A stretch of DNA of 64,000 nucleotides, taken from positions 434,001 to 498,000 of the forward strand of contig NZ_JBPNXV010000001.1 in NCBI RefSeq assembly GCF_051235805.1. The letters are read 5' to 3'. Positions 45,061-53,197 of the stretch are shown piece after piece (position 1 is the first letter of the stretch; each line of letters begins with the position of its first letter). The translations under genes and the position numbers were made by a program. This DNA comes from Pseudothermotoga_B sp051235805 (lineage in GTDB: Bacteria; Thermotogota; Thermotogae; Thermotogales; DSM-5069). The notes under the pieces were generated by a model, which saw only the letters and a program-made list of their open reading frames with translations, searched no databases and was not told the origin of the DNA.

Positions 45061-46065
45061 ATGAAAAGAATAATACTGCTACTTGGTCTCTTTTTGATGT
45101 TAACACTTTCCGTCATTGTGAACGCAAAGGTGGTCATCTTTTTGTACCACCGTTTTGAGGATGCAAGGTATCCTTCGACGAACACGTGGATCAATGAACT
45201 CGAGAATCATATCAGAACTGTCAAAGAACTTGGTTTTGATATATGGACTATGAAAGATTTGGAAGATTATGTCTATCGTAGAAAGAATAGCACAAAGGAT
45301 GCCGTTGTTTTTACAGTAGACGATGGCTATCGCTCAGTTTACGATCATGCTTACCGTGTGTTCAAGAAACACAACGTTCCTTTTTGTGTTTTTGTACAGG
45401 TTGGTGCTGTTGGTTATCCAGACTACTTAAACTGGGAAATGATAAACGAGATGATCAAAGACGGTGTTGAGTTTGCCAACCATTCTTTCAGCCATTCTGA
45501 TTTTCCAATGCTTCTTTCAAAGATGGAAGAGAAAGAGCTTTTGGAATACTTCAGGCGAGATCTTCGAAAATCACAGCAGTTGTTCAAAGAAAAAACTAAT
45601 GTTACTTTGAGATACTACGCATATCCGTATGGACATTACATACCACAGATGATAGACGTTCTAAAAGAAGAAAACCTTGTTCTTGGCTTTACCCAAGACC
45701 CTGGTCCTTACGACAGAGCTTATGGTGCATTTGAGATCCCAAGAGAGCCACTTATAGACGATTGGGCAAGTGAGAAGCATCTCAGATACATTCTATCCAG
45801 AGAGCCTCTGATTGCTGAAGGAACACCATTTTCACTTCAAAATGATATACTAACTGTAAATCTGAGGATACTCGTCCCGAAGGAGGTGAGGTACGCAACC
45901 CTGTACGTGTCAGAGAAAGGTTTGATCAAAAGCGATCTGAATGGAGATATCATTTCTGGTACGACAAAACTGACAAAGAAGTACAACAGATTGATGATCA
46001 GCGCGCGCGACACACAGAAAGAATACCTAAGGTATTATCTTCTTTTCTACGCACAGGGTGAATGA
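45061..46065 (+). CDS. Secreted polysaccharide deacetylase (CE4/NodB fold)
   Basis: 334 residues with a signal peptide. NodB motifs: TVDDGYRSVYDHAY (catalytic Asp and metal Asp) and FANHSFSHSDF (His-x3-His metal ligands), then YYAYPYG. The last 90 residues form a beta-rich tail of unknown fold. It likely removes acetyl groups from an envelope polysaccharide or peptidoglycan. The next gene, a Bax-like glucosaminidase, overlaps its stop. Confidence 0.92.
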   Translation: MKRIILLLGLFLMLTLSVIVNAKVVIFLYHRFEDARYPSTNTWINELENHIRTVKELGFDIWTMKDLEDYVYRRKNSTKDAVVFTVDDGYRSVYDHAYRVFKKHNVPFCVFVQVGAVGYPDYLNWEMINEMIKDGVEFANHSFSHSDFPMLLSKMEEKELLEYFRRDLRKSQQLFKEKTNVTLRYYAYPYGHYIPQMIDVLKEENLVLGFTQDPGPYDRAYGAFEIPREPLIDDWASEKHLRYILSREPLIAEGTPFSLQNDILTVNLRILVPKEVRYATLYVSEKGLIKSDLNGDIISGTTKLTKKYNRLMISARDTQKEYLRYYLLFYAQGE

Positions 46066-46088
46066 ATCTGTACACAGAGGTGGTTCAC

Positions 46089-46943
46089 TTGAAAAAGATC
46101 GTAACTGTTTTTGTTTTTGTTGCACTGTTTGCGAGCACTTGCAAGTTTACTCTTGAGCAGTTTGAGTTTTTCACAGATTCGGTGCCAGAAGAGGCAAGAA
46201 TTGTCGAGGTGGAATTTAGCAGCTACACGGAAGTTGTCGAGTTCTTTGAAAAGATAGGTTACGAACTGAGTTCCAAGACTGTGCCGGCAGTTATCTTAAA
46301 AAGATTGCCTCAAGACATGGCACAGATAAGAGATGTTGAGATGAAAAAAGAACTGTTCGTCAAGATGATGTTGCCGATAATATTAATGGTGAACGAGGAA
46401 ATTGCACAAGAAAGGGAAAGGATCATCAGCCTGCCGAGCAACAGTCAGGAGTTAGAACCATACTTGAAGAAATACCGAGCAAAGACAAAACAGGAGCTAC
46501 TTGAAAAGGTGGACACCATACCTGTAGAGGTTGCGTTAGCTCAAGCGGCGATCGAATCTGCTTGGGGAAGTTCAAGATTTGCGATCGAGGCAAACAACAT
46601 CTTTGGTGAGTGGACCTTTAGCCCCGGAAATGGAATCGTGCCAAGAGAAAGGCCTGATGGTGAGATCTACGAGCTTTGCAGATTTCCAGATCTCCTGAGT
46701 TCTGTCAGAAGTTATGCTTATAACTTGAATGTATCGCCTTTCTACAAAGAGTTCAGGGCTATCAGAGCCGGGAAAATCAACAAACCAATCGAAGCCGGAC
46801 TGCTTTACTATTCAGAGAGACGTGAAAAGTATATCCAAGAAATTGCGATTATCATTTCAAAAAATCAATTTGCACAGCTCAGAGAACACAAGCCTTTACC
46901 ACTGCACTTGGCATTGATAACAAGCTCAAAGATCGTGCAATAA
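46089..46943 (+). CDS. Bax-like glucosaminidase-domain protein
   Basis: About 284 residues from TTG 46089 behind GAGGTGG (an ATG at 46062 also fits but lacks a good ribosome site). N-terminal signal, MKKIVTVFVFVALFAST, followed by Cys, which is not a canonical lipobox. The C-terminal half carries PVEVALAQAAIESAWGSSRFA and NNIFGEWTF, the Bax/FlgJ-type N-acetylglucosaminidase signature with its catalytic Glu. Probable peptidoglycan hydrolase acting with the deacetylase upstream. Confidence 0.87.
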   Translation: MKKIVTVFVFVALFASTCKFTLEQFEFFTDSVPEEARIVEVEFSSYTEVVEFFEKIGYELSSKTVPAVILKRLPQDMAQIRDVEMKKELFVKMMLPIILMVNEEIAQERERIISLPSNSQELEPYLKKYRAKTKQELLEKVDTIPVEVALAQAAIESAWGSSRFAIEANNIFGEWTFSPGNGIVPRERPDGEIYELCRFPDLLSSVRSYAYNLNVSPFYKEFRAIRAGKINKPIEAGLLYYSERREKYIQEIAIIISKNQFAQLREHKPLPLHLALITSSKIVQ

Positions 46944-46964
46944 TCGAGACAAAACAAAGTCAGA

Positions 46965-46993
46965 TGTTCATTTTTCAGAAACAGGTGTATAAT
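46965..46993 (+). promoter_or_regulatory. Promoter of the pilin gene
   Basis: TATAAT (46988-46993) with a weak TGTTCA 17 bp upstream. The element lies after the Bax-like stop and 25 bp before the pilin ATG, so the pilin can be expressed on its own. Confidence 0.55.
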
Positions 46994-47017
46994 ACTTTTT
47001 ACAGAGGAGGGATCGTT

Positions 47018-47416
47018 ATGAGGAAAGGTTTCACATTGATCGAACTGTTAATCGTTCTGGCAGTTATCGCCGCCTTGATGGCTATTGTAACTCCTATCGC
47101 ATTGAATGCCGTCGCTCAGGCAAAGGCAACACAGGTTGCATCGAATTTCAGAAACATCAAGAGCGCTGTTGAAAGTTATGTGAATATTGAAAGAAATCTC
47201 CCGGACTCTACGAACACACTTGTAACCTCAGGATACCTGAATTCGGTGCCATCTGGGTTTGGATTAGAGTCGGGCACTTTTACAGATGATGAGGCAACCG
47301 TGACGATTAGTTTTACAGGAGCAGTTGACGCGACCAAAGTAAAACAGGTTTACAGTGAAATAACTGGTAACAGTGGAAACTTGAAGCTGGAGCTCAAATT
47401 CCGCAAGTGGTGGTAA
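47018..47416 (+). CDS. Type IV pilin-like protein
   Basis: 132 residues. MRKGFTLIELLIVLAVIAALMAIVTPIA is the class III signal: cleavage after Gly4 leaves N-terminal Phe and Glu at +5. The globular part is small (about 100 residues). ATG follows GAGGAGGGA. No prepilin peptidase or secretion ATPase lies nearby, so it is an orphan pilin gene, bounded by its own promoter and terminator. It might serve adhesion or DNA uptake (compare the ComEA-like protein at 22.8 kb). Confidence 0.93.
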   Translation: MRKGFTLIELLIVLAVIAALMAIVTPIALNAVAQAKATQVASNFRNIKSAVESYVNIERNLPDSTNTLVTSGYLNSVPSGFGLESGTFTDDEATVTISFTGAVDATKVKQVYSEITGNSGNLKLELKFRKWW

Positions 47417-47427
47417 TTACTAAGGTT

Positions 47428-47457
47428 CCCAGCGGGCTTATGCCCGCTGGGGTTTTT
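47428..47457. terminator. Bidirectional intrinsic terminator, pilin / ArgH-like
   Basis: 10-bp stem CCCAGCGGGC / GCCCGCTGGG with loop TTAT, then GTTTTTGCT on the plus strand; on the minus strand AACC follows, so it is stronger for the pilin gene. The ArgH-like stop lies 16 bp beyond. Confidence 0.9.
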
Positions 47458-47472
47458 GCTTTGACTGGTAGG

Positions 47473-48912
47473 TCACAGTTCAAAGTATCTTCTGAAGTGA
47501 TCTTCAAGAGCTTTGAAAGATTCAGCGATTTGTTTTTCACTTTGCTTGATTTTTTCACAAAGCAGTGCTTTTGATTCTTCTGCCGTTTGTATCATCTCTA
47601 AGACTCTTTTCTCGTCTGGTCCTCCTGATACCTTTCGTACCTTCACAAAGTTTTCGGGTGAAAGTATCTTGTTCACTTCTTCTTGCGTCAAGGTCATTCT
47701 TTGACCGCACAGGCGCTCGAAGCTCTCACAGAGAATCTCGTAGTTCATATTAGATCTAACGTACTGTGAGACTACAGAATGTGCTTGACGAAAACTAACA
47801 GCAAATCTTCTCACCAGCTCGTCTGCAAGCTCTGTTGTCGTTGCGCCTGTTTTCAGTGCAAGCTCTTTGACCCTCTCTTGATCAACACTGACCTTACTTA
47901 TACTTTCCTTTGCAAGCTTCAAAGATTCTTCAGCTATTTCTACACCTTCGATAAATCTAAACAGAACGAAATCCCCATTTTCGTTGATGTCTTGGTATGG
48001 TGTGTTGACAAAAACTCTTTCGATCGATTCGAAGATTCCATAAGCGATATTTGCCCTTATTCTGAGATGTTCGAGGATCACCGGGTTTCTCTTCTGAGGC
48101 ATTATGCTGCTTATTTGGACAAGATCGTCTGGAAACTGGAAGATACCGACCTCACAAGAAGCTTTGTGAATAAAATCTTGAACGATCCTGGTCAGGTCGT
48201 TCATCAGATTCTTCAAAGACGAGGAAGGATGGACAATCCAGTGTGAGGTCACAATTGCTCTGTAAGAGTTTTCAACAGGTTTTGAAAAGCCAAGATACTC
48301 ACTCACGATATTTCGATCGATGCTAAAACCTGTGGTAGTTATTGCACCTGCTCCCATCGGGCAGATATTCACCAGCTGCAAAGACGCAAAAAGGTTGTTC
48401 AAATCTTCCAAGAGATCAAACACAAAAGCCATCAAATAATGTGCAAGAGTTGATACTTGGGCAGGTTGTCCATGTGTGTAGAGCAGTACGAGGGTCTTCA
48501 GATCGGTCTTTGCCTTTTCAATCACTGTGTCTATCAGATCGATCAGGTGCTCTGATAGATCTATGAGCTCATCGCGAACACACATTCTAAAGACAGTTGC
48601 GTCTATATCATTTCTGCTCCTTGCCAGATGGAGAAAGCCGGCATTCTCAATGCCGATCTTTTCAGATAAGCCTTTTTCAATCAGCATCACCAGATCTTCC
48701 ACTTGCTCTGGCAGTTTGTTCTGTATTTTTTCATTTTCTATCTGCTTCAAACCGCGTGCTATCTGTGAAGAGAGTTCCTTCGAAAGTATCTGTCTTTTTG
48801 TCAGCATGAGCAGATGTGCTTTGTTGATCTGTGTAAAGTACTTGGCAAGTCTTTTCCAGTTCTTGAAGGAACTATCAAGTACAATTTGTTTATACAAATG
48901 AGAGAAGTTCAT
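47473..48912 (-). CDS. ArgH-like lyase of the fumarase/aspartase superfamily, substrate unknown
   Basis: 479 residues. The superfamily signature is seen as QISSIMPQKRNPV (usual GSSxMPxKxNP), with GFLHLARSRNDID and YTHGQPAQVSTLAHYL as in argininosuccinate lyase. However, the first Gly of the signature is replaced (ISS), and no other arginine gene is in the window. It sits as the last gene of a sugar-type importer operon beside an amidohydrolase. An alternative is a catabolic lyase releasing fumarate from an N-succinyl-type compound. Confidence 0.8.
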   Translation of the reverse strand: MNFSHLYKQIVLDSSFKNWKRLAKYFTQINKAHLLMLTKRQILSKELSSQIARGLKQIENEKIQNKLPEQVEDLVMLIEKGLSEKIGIENAGFLHLARSRNDIDATVFRMCVRDELIDLSEHLIDLIDTVIEKAKTDLKTLVLLYTHGQPAQVSTLAHYLMAFVFDLLEDLNNLFASLQLVNICPMGAGAITTTGFSIDRNIVSEYLGFSKPVENSYRAIVTSHWIVHPSSSLKNLMNDLTRIVQDFIHKASCEVGIFQFPDDLVQISSIMPQKRNPVILEHLRIRANIAYGIFESIERVFVNTPYQDINENGDFVLFRFIEGVEIAEESLKLAKESISKVSVDQERVKELALKTGATTTELADELVRRFAVSFRQAHSVVSQYVRSNMNYEILCESFERLCGQRMTLTQEEVNKILSPENFVKVRKVSGGPDEKRVLEMIQTAEESKALLCEKIKQSEKQIAESFKALEDHFRRYFEL

Positions 48913-49793
48913 CCTACCAGCCCCAACAGTACAGCGATGTTTTTGTAAAGAACACGGTCTATCTCATCTTCACTGTACCCAACGTAGACCATACTTCGAA
49001 GCTGTTCGTCCAGATATGGCTTGCAAAAGCCTCGTGGGAACCAACTTGAATCTGTACCAAATATGATTCTTTCTGCACCGATCGTTTCTCTGTATTTTCT
49101 AAAGAGCGTTTGTAAGTTCACCTCGTACGGCATCCACCTCATCCACTGGTTTGAACCGCTTGTATCAACATAAACATTTGGACAAGCCCAAGAGAGATTC
49201 AGTGTTTCAAAGAGATATCCACAGCCAAAATGTGGGATGATGAATTTTATCTTCTTGAATTGTTTTGCCACATCGTGAATTATCAAAGGATTTATGTTCA
49301 CATGATGCGCGATACCTCCCGCAGCACCCATGATACCAAAGTGTATCAGCACCGGTATCTCATAGGCATTTGCAACCTCCCAAACTGGGTAAAGCGATCT
49401 GTCATTCAGAGGTATGCTGACCTTTGGTCCGAGTATTTTGTATCCCTTGAGCCCTTTCTTGATGCAATCTTCGAGTTCTTGTGCTGCATCTTTGGCAGAT
49501 GGATCGTGATGTGCATATCCGATGAATCTGTCTGGGTGAGACAGAACAAGCTTTAACATATTCTCGTTGCCTTTGGCTGTCACAAAGACGATCTTGTCTA
49601 TGTTTTGATCTTCTGCCTCTTTGTACCAGAGCATAGAAAGTTCATCAAAGTCATCGATTGGCACTGGCTTTGGAAAGTTCCACGCCTGCAGCCATCGCTC
49701 TTTTTCTTTTTTCAGCCATGGATCGTCTTCTGATTCTGCTACAAGACCAACAGGAAAGTGAACATGCGAGTCTATCAATCTCATCAAGATCAT
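48909..49793 (-). CDS. Amidohydrolase-family metal hydrolase (TIM barrel, COG2159 type)
   Basis: 294 residues. IDSHVHFP (His-x-His), PVLIHFG, IPHFGCGY and FGTDSSWFPRG (metal Asp) match the amidohydrolase family that includes decarboxylases and lactonases. It overlaps the permease and lyase genes by 4 bp each. A start three codons later, at 49784, has better spacing from AAAGG. The reaction is unknown. Confidence 0.87.
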   Translation of the reverse strand: MILMRLIDSHVHFPVGLVAESEDDPWLKKEKERWLQAWNFPKPVPIDDFDELSMLWYKEAEDQNIDKIVFVTAKGNENMLKLVLSHPDRFIGYAHHDPSAKDAAQELEDCIKKGLKGYKILGPKVSIPLNDRSLYPVWEVANAYEIPVLIHFGIMGAAGGIAHHVNINPLIIHDVAKQFKKIKFIIPHFGCGYLFETLNLSWACPNVYVDTSGSNQWMRWMPYEVNLQTLFRKYRETIGAERIIFGTDSSWFPRGFCKPYLDEQLRSMVYVGYSEDEIDRVLYKNIAVLLGLVG

Positions 49794-50611
49794 CCTTTCA
49801 ATCCTGAGAGCATTATTCCTCTGATGATCTGTTTTTGGAAGATCAAAAAGACGATTATCAACGGGATTGTTGAAATAGTTGCTCCAGTCATTATCAGTTC
49901 CCAGTGCATCAAATTCTCACTTGAAAAGTAAGCCAATCCCACAGGCAAGGTGTACATCTTGGGCTTTGAAGAGACTATCAATGGCCAGAGGAAAGCGTTC
50001 CAGTTGCCTATGAAGTTCAGAATCGCTAATGAAGCTAAGGCAGGTTTAACGAGTGGTAAGGCTACTTTCCAGAATATTCCAAACTCGGAAACGCCATCGA
50101 TTCTTGCTGCATCTAAGAGATCATCTGGTATCGTTTCCATGAACTGTCTCATCAGAAAGATTCCAAAGGCAGTTATCATACCAGGGAACATAACGCCCCA
50201 ATATGTGTCTGTCCATCCAAGCCTGGAAGACATAACATACCATGGTATTATCAGCATCTCTGTGGGAATCATCAAAGTACTCAAGATGAAGATGAATATT
50301 ATATTCCTCCCCGGAAAGCGATATTTCGCAATGGTGTACCCAACCAGTGAATCGAAGAATAACACAGAAAAGGTGGTCGAGAGAGCAACGAGTAGACTGT
50401 TCAAAAACCAGTTTGGAAAGAGTGAAGAACTCATTATCTGTTTGTAGTTATCTAAGGTGGGGTTCTTTGGAAACAAATATGGTCTGTATATTTCTCTGAA
50501 TGGTTTCAAAGAGGATAGAACCATCCAGAAAAATGGAAAGACCATAACTATTATGAGAGCAGTCAAAACGATGTAGCTTATTACCTTAACGATCTTGTCT
50601 GACCTGGTCAT
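49790..50611 (-). CDS. Carbohydrate-type ABC permease (MalG/UgpE-like)
   Basis: 273 residues, six membrane helices, EAA loop DDLLDAARIDGVSEFGIFWKVALP. FRFPGRNIIFIF-type cytosolic loop and SGLKG C-terminus are typical. Pairs with the permease upstream. No ATPase gene in the operon. Confidence 0.93.
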   Translation of the reverse strand: MTRSDKIVKVISYIVLTALIIVMVFPFFWMVLSSLKPFREIYRPYLFPKNPTLDNYKQIMSSSLFPNWFLNSLLVALSTTFSVLFFDSLVGYTIAKYRFPGRNIIFIFILSTLMIPTEMLIIPWYVMSSRLGWTDTYWGVMFPGMITAFGIFLMRQFMETIPDDLLDAARIDGVSEFGIFWKVALPLVKPALASLAILNFIGNWNAFLWPLIVSSKPKMYTLPVGLAYFSSENLMHWELIMTGATISTIPLIIVFLIFQKQIIRGIMLSGLKG

Positions 50612-50620
50612 CTCATCACC

Positions 50621-51508
50621 TCAGTACTGGACTTTTTTGTTCAGCACTTTGAGCTGCAATATGGTGATCATGAGTATTATCAGAAAGAGTACAACGGTTG
50701 CGGCTGTGGCTGTGCCCATGTCGAAGGACTTGAATGCCTTTTGGTATATGTAGAGCACCAGTGGTTTAGTGGAGTTCAGCGGACCTCCAGAACCTTGATC
50801 ACTCATGTTGTACACCTGGGTGAATATTCTCAAAAAGATTATTGTCTCCATCACAGAGAGGAAAACTATCACCGGGTTCAGCAGAGGAATAGTTATCTTC
50901 AAGAGCAGTTGTCTTCGGTTTGCACCATCGACCCTTGCAGCCTCCAAGTATTCCTTTGGTATGTTTTGAAGTCCTGCAAGAAAGATGATCACACAGTAAC
51001 CGACCTCAATCCAGACAGTCGTTGCAACTATCGATGGCAAAGCTTCAGTCGTACTCATCAAAAAACTTCTGGTCGATAAACCAAGGAAGTTGAGAAAGTT
51101 GTTTATTACGCCAGTAGGCGGTTTTTGATACATCCAACGCCAAACCCAGCTTGTGGCAACGAGTGGTGTGATGTAAGGCATGACGTAGATCAGTCTGTAA
51201 ACGCCTTGAAATCTGGTTATGTTGTTCAGCAGAAGGGCAAGTGCTAATGAGATGATAATCACACTCGGCACACCATAAACAACATACTTCAACGTATTGA
51301 ACAGACTGATTCTGAAAACTGGGTCTTTGAATATGTTCACATAATTTGAAAAACCAACGAAGTTCTTAACAGGCGATATTATGTTCCAATCAGTGAAGCT
51401 TATATAGAAAGCAGATATCATTGGATAAAAACGTATGAAAGCAAAGAATGTAAGCGGTACCAAGAGGAACAGGTATGCTGTCAAGGTTTTCTTGTGTCTC
51501 AGCTTCAT
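50621..51508 (-). CDS. Carbohydrate-type ABC permease (MalF/UgpA-like)
   Basis: 295 residues, six helices, EAA loop KEYLEAARVDGANRRQLLLKITIP. GGPLNSTKPLVLYIYQKAF at the C-terminus fits UgpA-type permeases. The gene lies 9 bp upstream of its partner and 40 bp after the binding protein with a hairpin between. Confidence 0.93.
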   Translation of the reverse strand: MKLRHKKTLTAYLFLLVPLTFFAFIRFYPMISAFYISFTDWNIISPVKNFVGFSNYVNIFKDPVFRISLFNTLKYVVYGVPSVIIISLALALLLNNITRFQGVYRLIYVMPYITPLVATSWVWRWMYQKPPTGVINNFLNFLGLSTRSFLMSTTEALPSIVATTVWIEVGYCVIIFLAGLQNIPKEYLEAARVDGANRRQLLLKITIPLLNPVIVFLSVMETIIFLRIFTQVYNMSDQGSGGPLNSTKPLVLYIYQKAFKSFDMGTATAATVVLFLIILMITILQLKVLNKKVQY

Positions 51509-51521
51509 GTTCTCACCTCAA

Positions 51522-51546
51522 ATGGGCGCGACAAAGTCGCGCCCAT
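51522..51546 (-). terminator. Intercistronic hairpin after the binding-protein gene
   Basis: 11-bp perfect stem ATGGGCGCGAC / GTCGCGCCCAT, loop of 3, directly after the binding-protein stop; on the minus strand TTTGAGG follows, merging into the next ribosome site. Same position as the hairpin in the galactan operon. Confidence 0.6.
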
Positions 51547-51549
51547 ATT

Positions 51550-52794
51550 TCATTTGCCTAATGAATTCCAGAATTTGTCTAAAATGGCTTGTTCAGTCTG
51601 CGCCGCTTCTTTGAAGGACTGTTCAGGTGATATTCCCTTCAACCAGACTCTGTCGACCGCATCCATCATGACCTGCCTTTGTGCTGTTTCATCCACGAAC
51701 ATGGTTGCGTGTGCATATTCAAGTCCTTTAAGGAACGGACCGTATATTGGATCGTTGTAGTACTTTTGAGCGACGGCTGGATTTGCTGGCAGTTCTCCAA
51801 CTTTCTCGAGCCAGAGCTCCATCACCTTTTCGCTTGAAAGGAATTTTAGGAACTTGATCGCAGCATCCAATTTTTCTCCTGTACAGTTTTTCGTGATTCC
51901 ATTAGCCCAGAAAGAAGCAAAATTCGATTTAATCCCGTTGTATTCAGGCAGTTCAGCAACACCGAAGTTTATACCTGCCTTCTTGAGTGCTGCGATTCTG
52001 AAAGATCCATCGATGTTCATTGCTGCAGCCTGTGATGTAAAGGCAGTTATATCATCGTTCATGAAGCCAGGGTACCCAACTTTGTGAACGGTTATCAGAT
52101 CTGTGTAAAATTTCAGAGCTCCCGGTACATCTTGATAGGTCACCTTTGTGTAATCTTCGTTGTAAGGTGCGCCACCAAACTGTCTGGTTAGTACCTCTCT
52201 TATCCAGTGGTGTCCCTGTCCAGATGGTTGGGTTGCCATACCAGCTTGAACTATGTTCCCTTGTTTGTCGTACTTTGTGAGCTTCTTTGCCATCTCTACC
52301 AGTTCTTGCAAGGTTCTCGGTGGTCTTTCCGGATCAAGCTTCGCTTCTTTGAAGAGATCTTTGTTCCAGAACAGCGCCAGACTTCGCACAGCTATTGGCA
52401 GCGCATAACGCTTACCCATGAACTCGACACCTTTTGCGACAAACGCGAAGAAGTTTTTGTTCAGATACTCTTCAGAAAATTCACTTTCAGGCAGAGGTTG
52501 TAGATAACCTGATGTAACGTATTTCGGTATCCACCCATAGTACAGATTGACAATATCAGGTCCTGTTCCAGCGGGAACAGATGCCGCTACCTTCTCGTTG
52601 AAGGATTCGTAGGGAAAGGTTACATGCTCGACTTCAATGTCTGGATAGAGTTTTTGAAATTCTTTGATGATCTCGTCGATAGCCTTTACCTTTGTCTCAA
52701 AATAATACTGCCAATAGACGATTTTTACCTTACCAAAAGTCATTACCGATAGGAGTAATAAGACTGTCAGAAAAACCATCAAATACCTCTTCAT
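51550..52794 (-). CDS. Extracellular solute-binding protein, carbohydrate type
   Basis: 414 residues; signal peptide MKRYLMVFLTVLLLLSVMTFG, then VKIVYWQYYFETKVKAIDEIIKEFQ and GTGPDIVNLYYGW, typical of cluster B/UgpB-type proteins. AMNIDGSFRIAALKKAGI is the usual hinge segment. With the lyase and amidohydrolase, the ligand may be an acidic sugar derivative or amide rather than a plain sugar. Confidence 0.93.
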   Translation of the reverse strand: MKRYLMVFLTVLLLLSVMTFGKVKIVYWQYYFETKVKAIDEIIKEFQKLYPDIEVEHVTFPYESFNEKVAASVPAGTGPDIVNLYYGWIPKYVTSGYLQPLPESEFSEEYLNKNFFAFVAKGVEFMGKRYALPIAVRSLALFWNKDLFKEAKLDPERPPRTLQELVEMAKKLTKYDKQGNIVQAGMATQPSGQGHHWIREVLTRQFGGAPYNEDYTKVTYQDVPGALKFYTDLITVHKVGYPGFMNDDITAFTSQAAAMNIDGSFRIAALKKAGINFGVAELPEYNGIKSNFASFWANGITKNCTGEKLDAAIKFLKFLSSEKVMELWLEKVGELPANPAVAQKYYNDPIYGPFLKGLEYAHATMFVDETAQRQVMMDAVDRVWLKGISPEQSFKEAAQTEQAILDKFWNSLGK

Positions 52795-53197
52795 AAAGCC
52801 ACCTCCTTAAGGTTAGAAGATTTTTGAATTACACAAAGATTGAGGTGTGTCTCATCACCTCCTTGGAAACCAAGCTTTCCTACCATTCTCAGTACTCAAA
52901 GGCAAAAGCACTCTAAGCGCTTTCGGGCTGAAATGATCTGGATGTTCAACAACAAGCACCGGTTAGTTAAGCGAGTTTACTAATATAGATAGTAGCTAAG
53001 ATATGAGAGAATGTCAAATCTATTCTACACCCTCTGTGGACCGCAAGAACTAAAAAGTGGGCTTAAATACTCACAATGTGTAGGAAAGTACGCAGATTTC
53101 TATTTTTCTTCTGCTTTCTCGGTCTATCTCGATCTTTCAAGGTAGACAACGCTCAGTTAACATCAATGATGAATCTTGACTGAGTAGATTGCCTTCT
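52795..53197 (-). promoter_or_regulatory. Long structured leader of the importer-lyase operon, plus the gap to panD
   Basis: 403 bp without a gene. Transcription from the promoter at 52989-53017 would give a leader of about 190 nt. It contains an 8-bp stem AAAGCGCT/AGTGCTTT (52905-52923), a small stem CTTGG/CCAAG near 52862-52874, and a GAGGTG/CACCTC pairing (52842-52862) beside a second copy of GGAGGTG at the true ribosome site (52798-52808). No known riboswitch class was recognised. The part from 53018 to 53197 shows nothing. Confidence 0.45.
52989..53017 (-). promoter_or_regulatory. Promoter of the importer-lyase operon
   Basis: Minus-strand TTGACA, 17-bp spacer, TACTAT: a near-consensus housekeeping promoter, about 195 bp before the binding-protein ATG. 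Confidence 0.75.

Noticed and set aside
47473..48912. Calling the lyase argininosuccinate lyase (argH)
   Set aside because: Signature Gly is changed, there is no argG nearby and the operon is an importer operon; I keep the family name only.
52829..52855. Eight-codon leader peptide (MRHTSIFV) on the minus strand in the importer leader
   Set aside because: GGAGG is only 2 bases from its ATG, too close for normal initiation; the pairing with CACCTC explains the sequence better. Not excluded.
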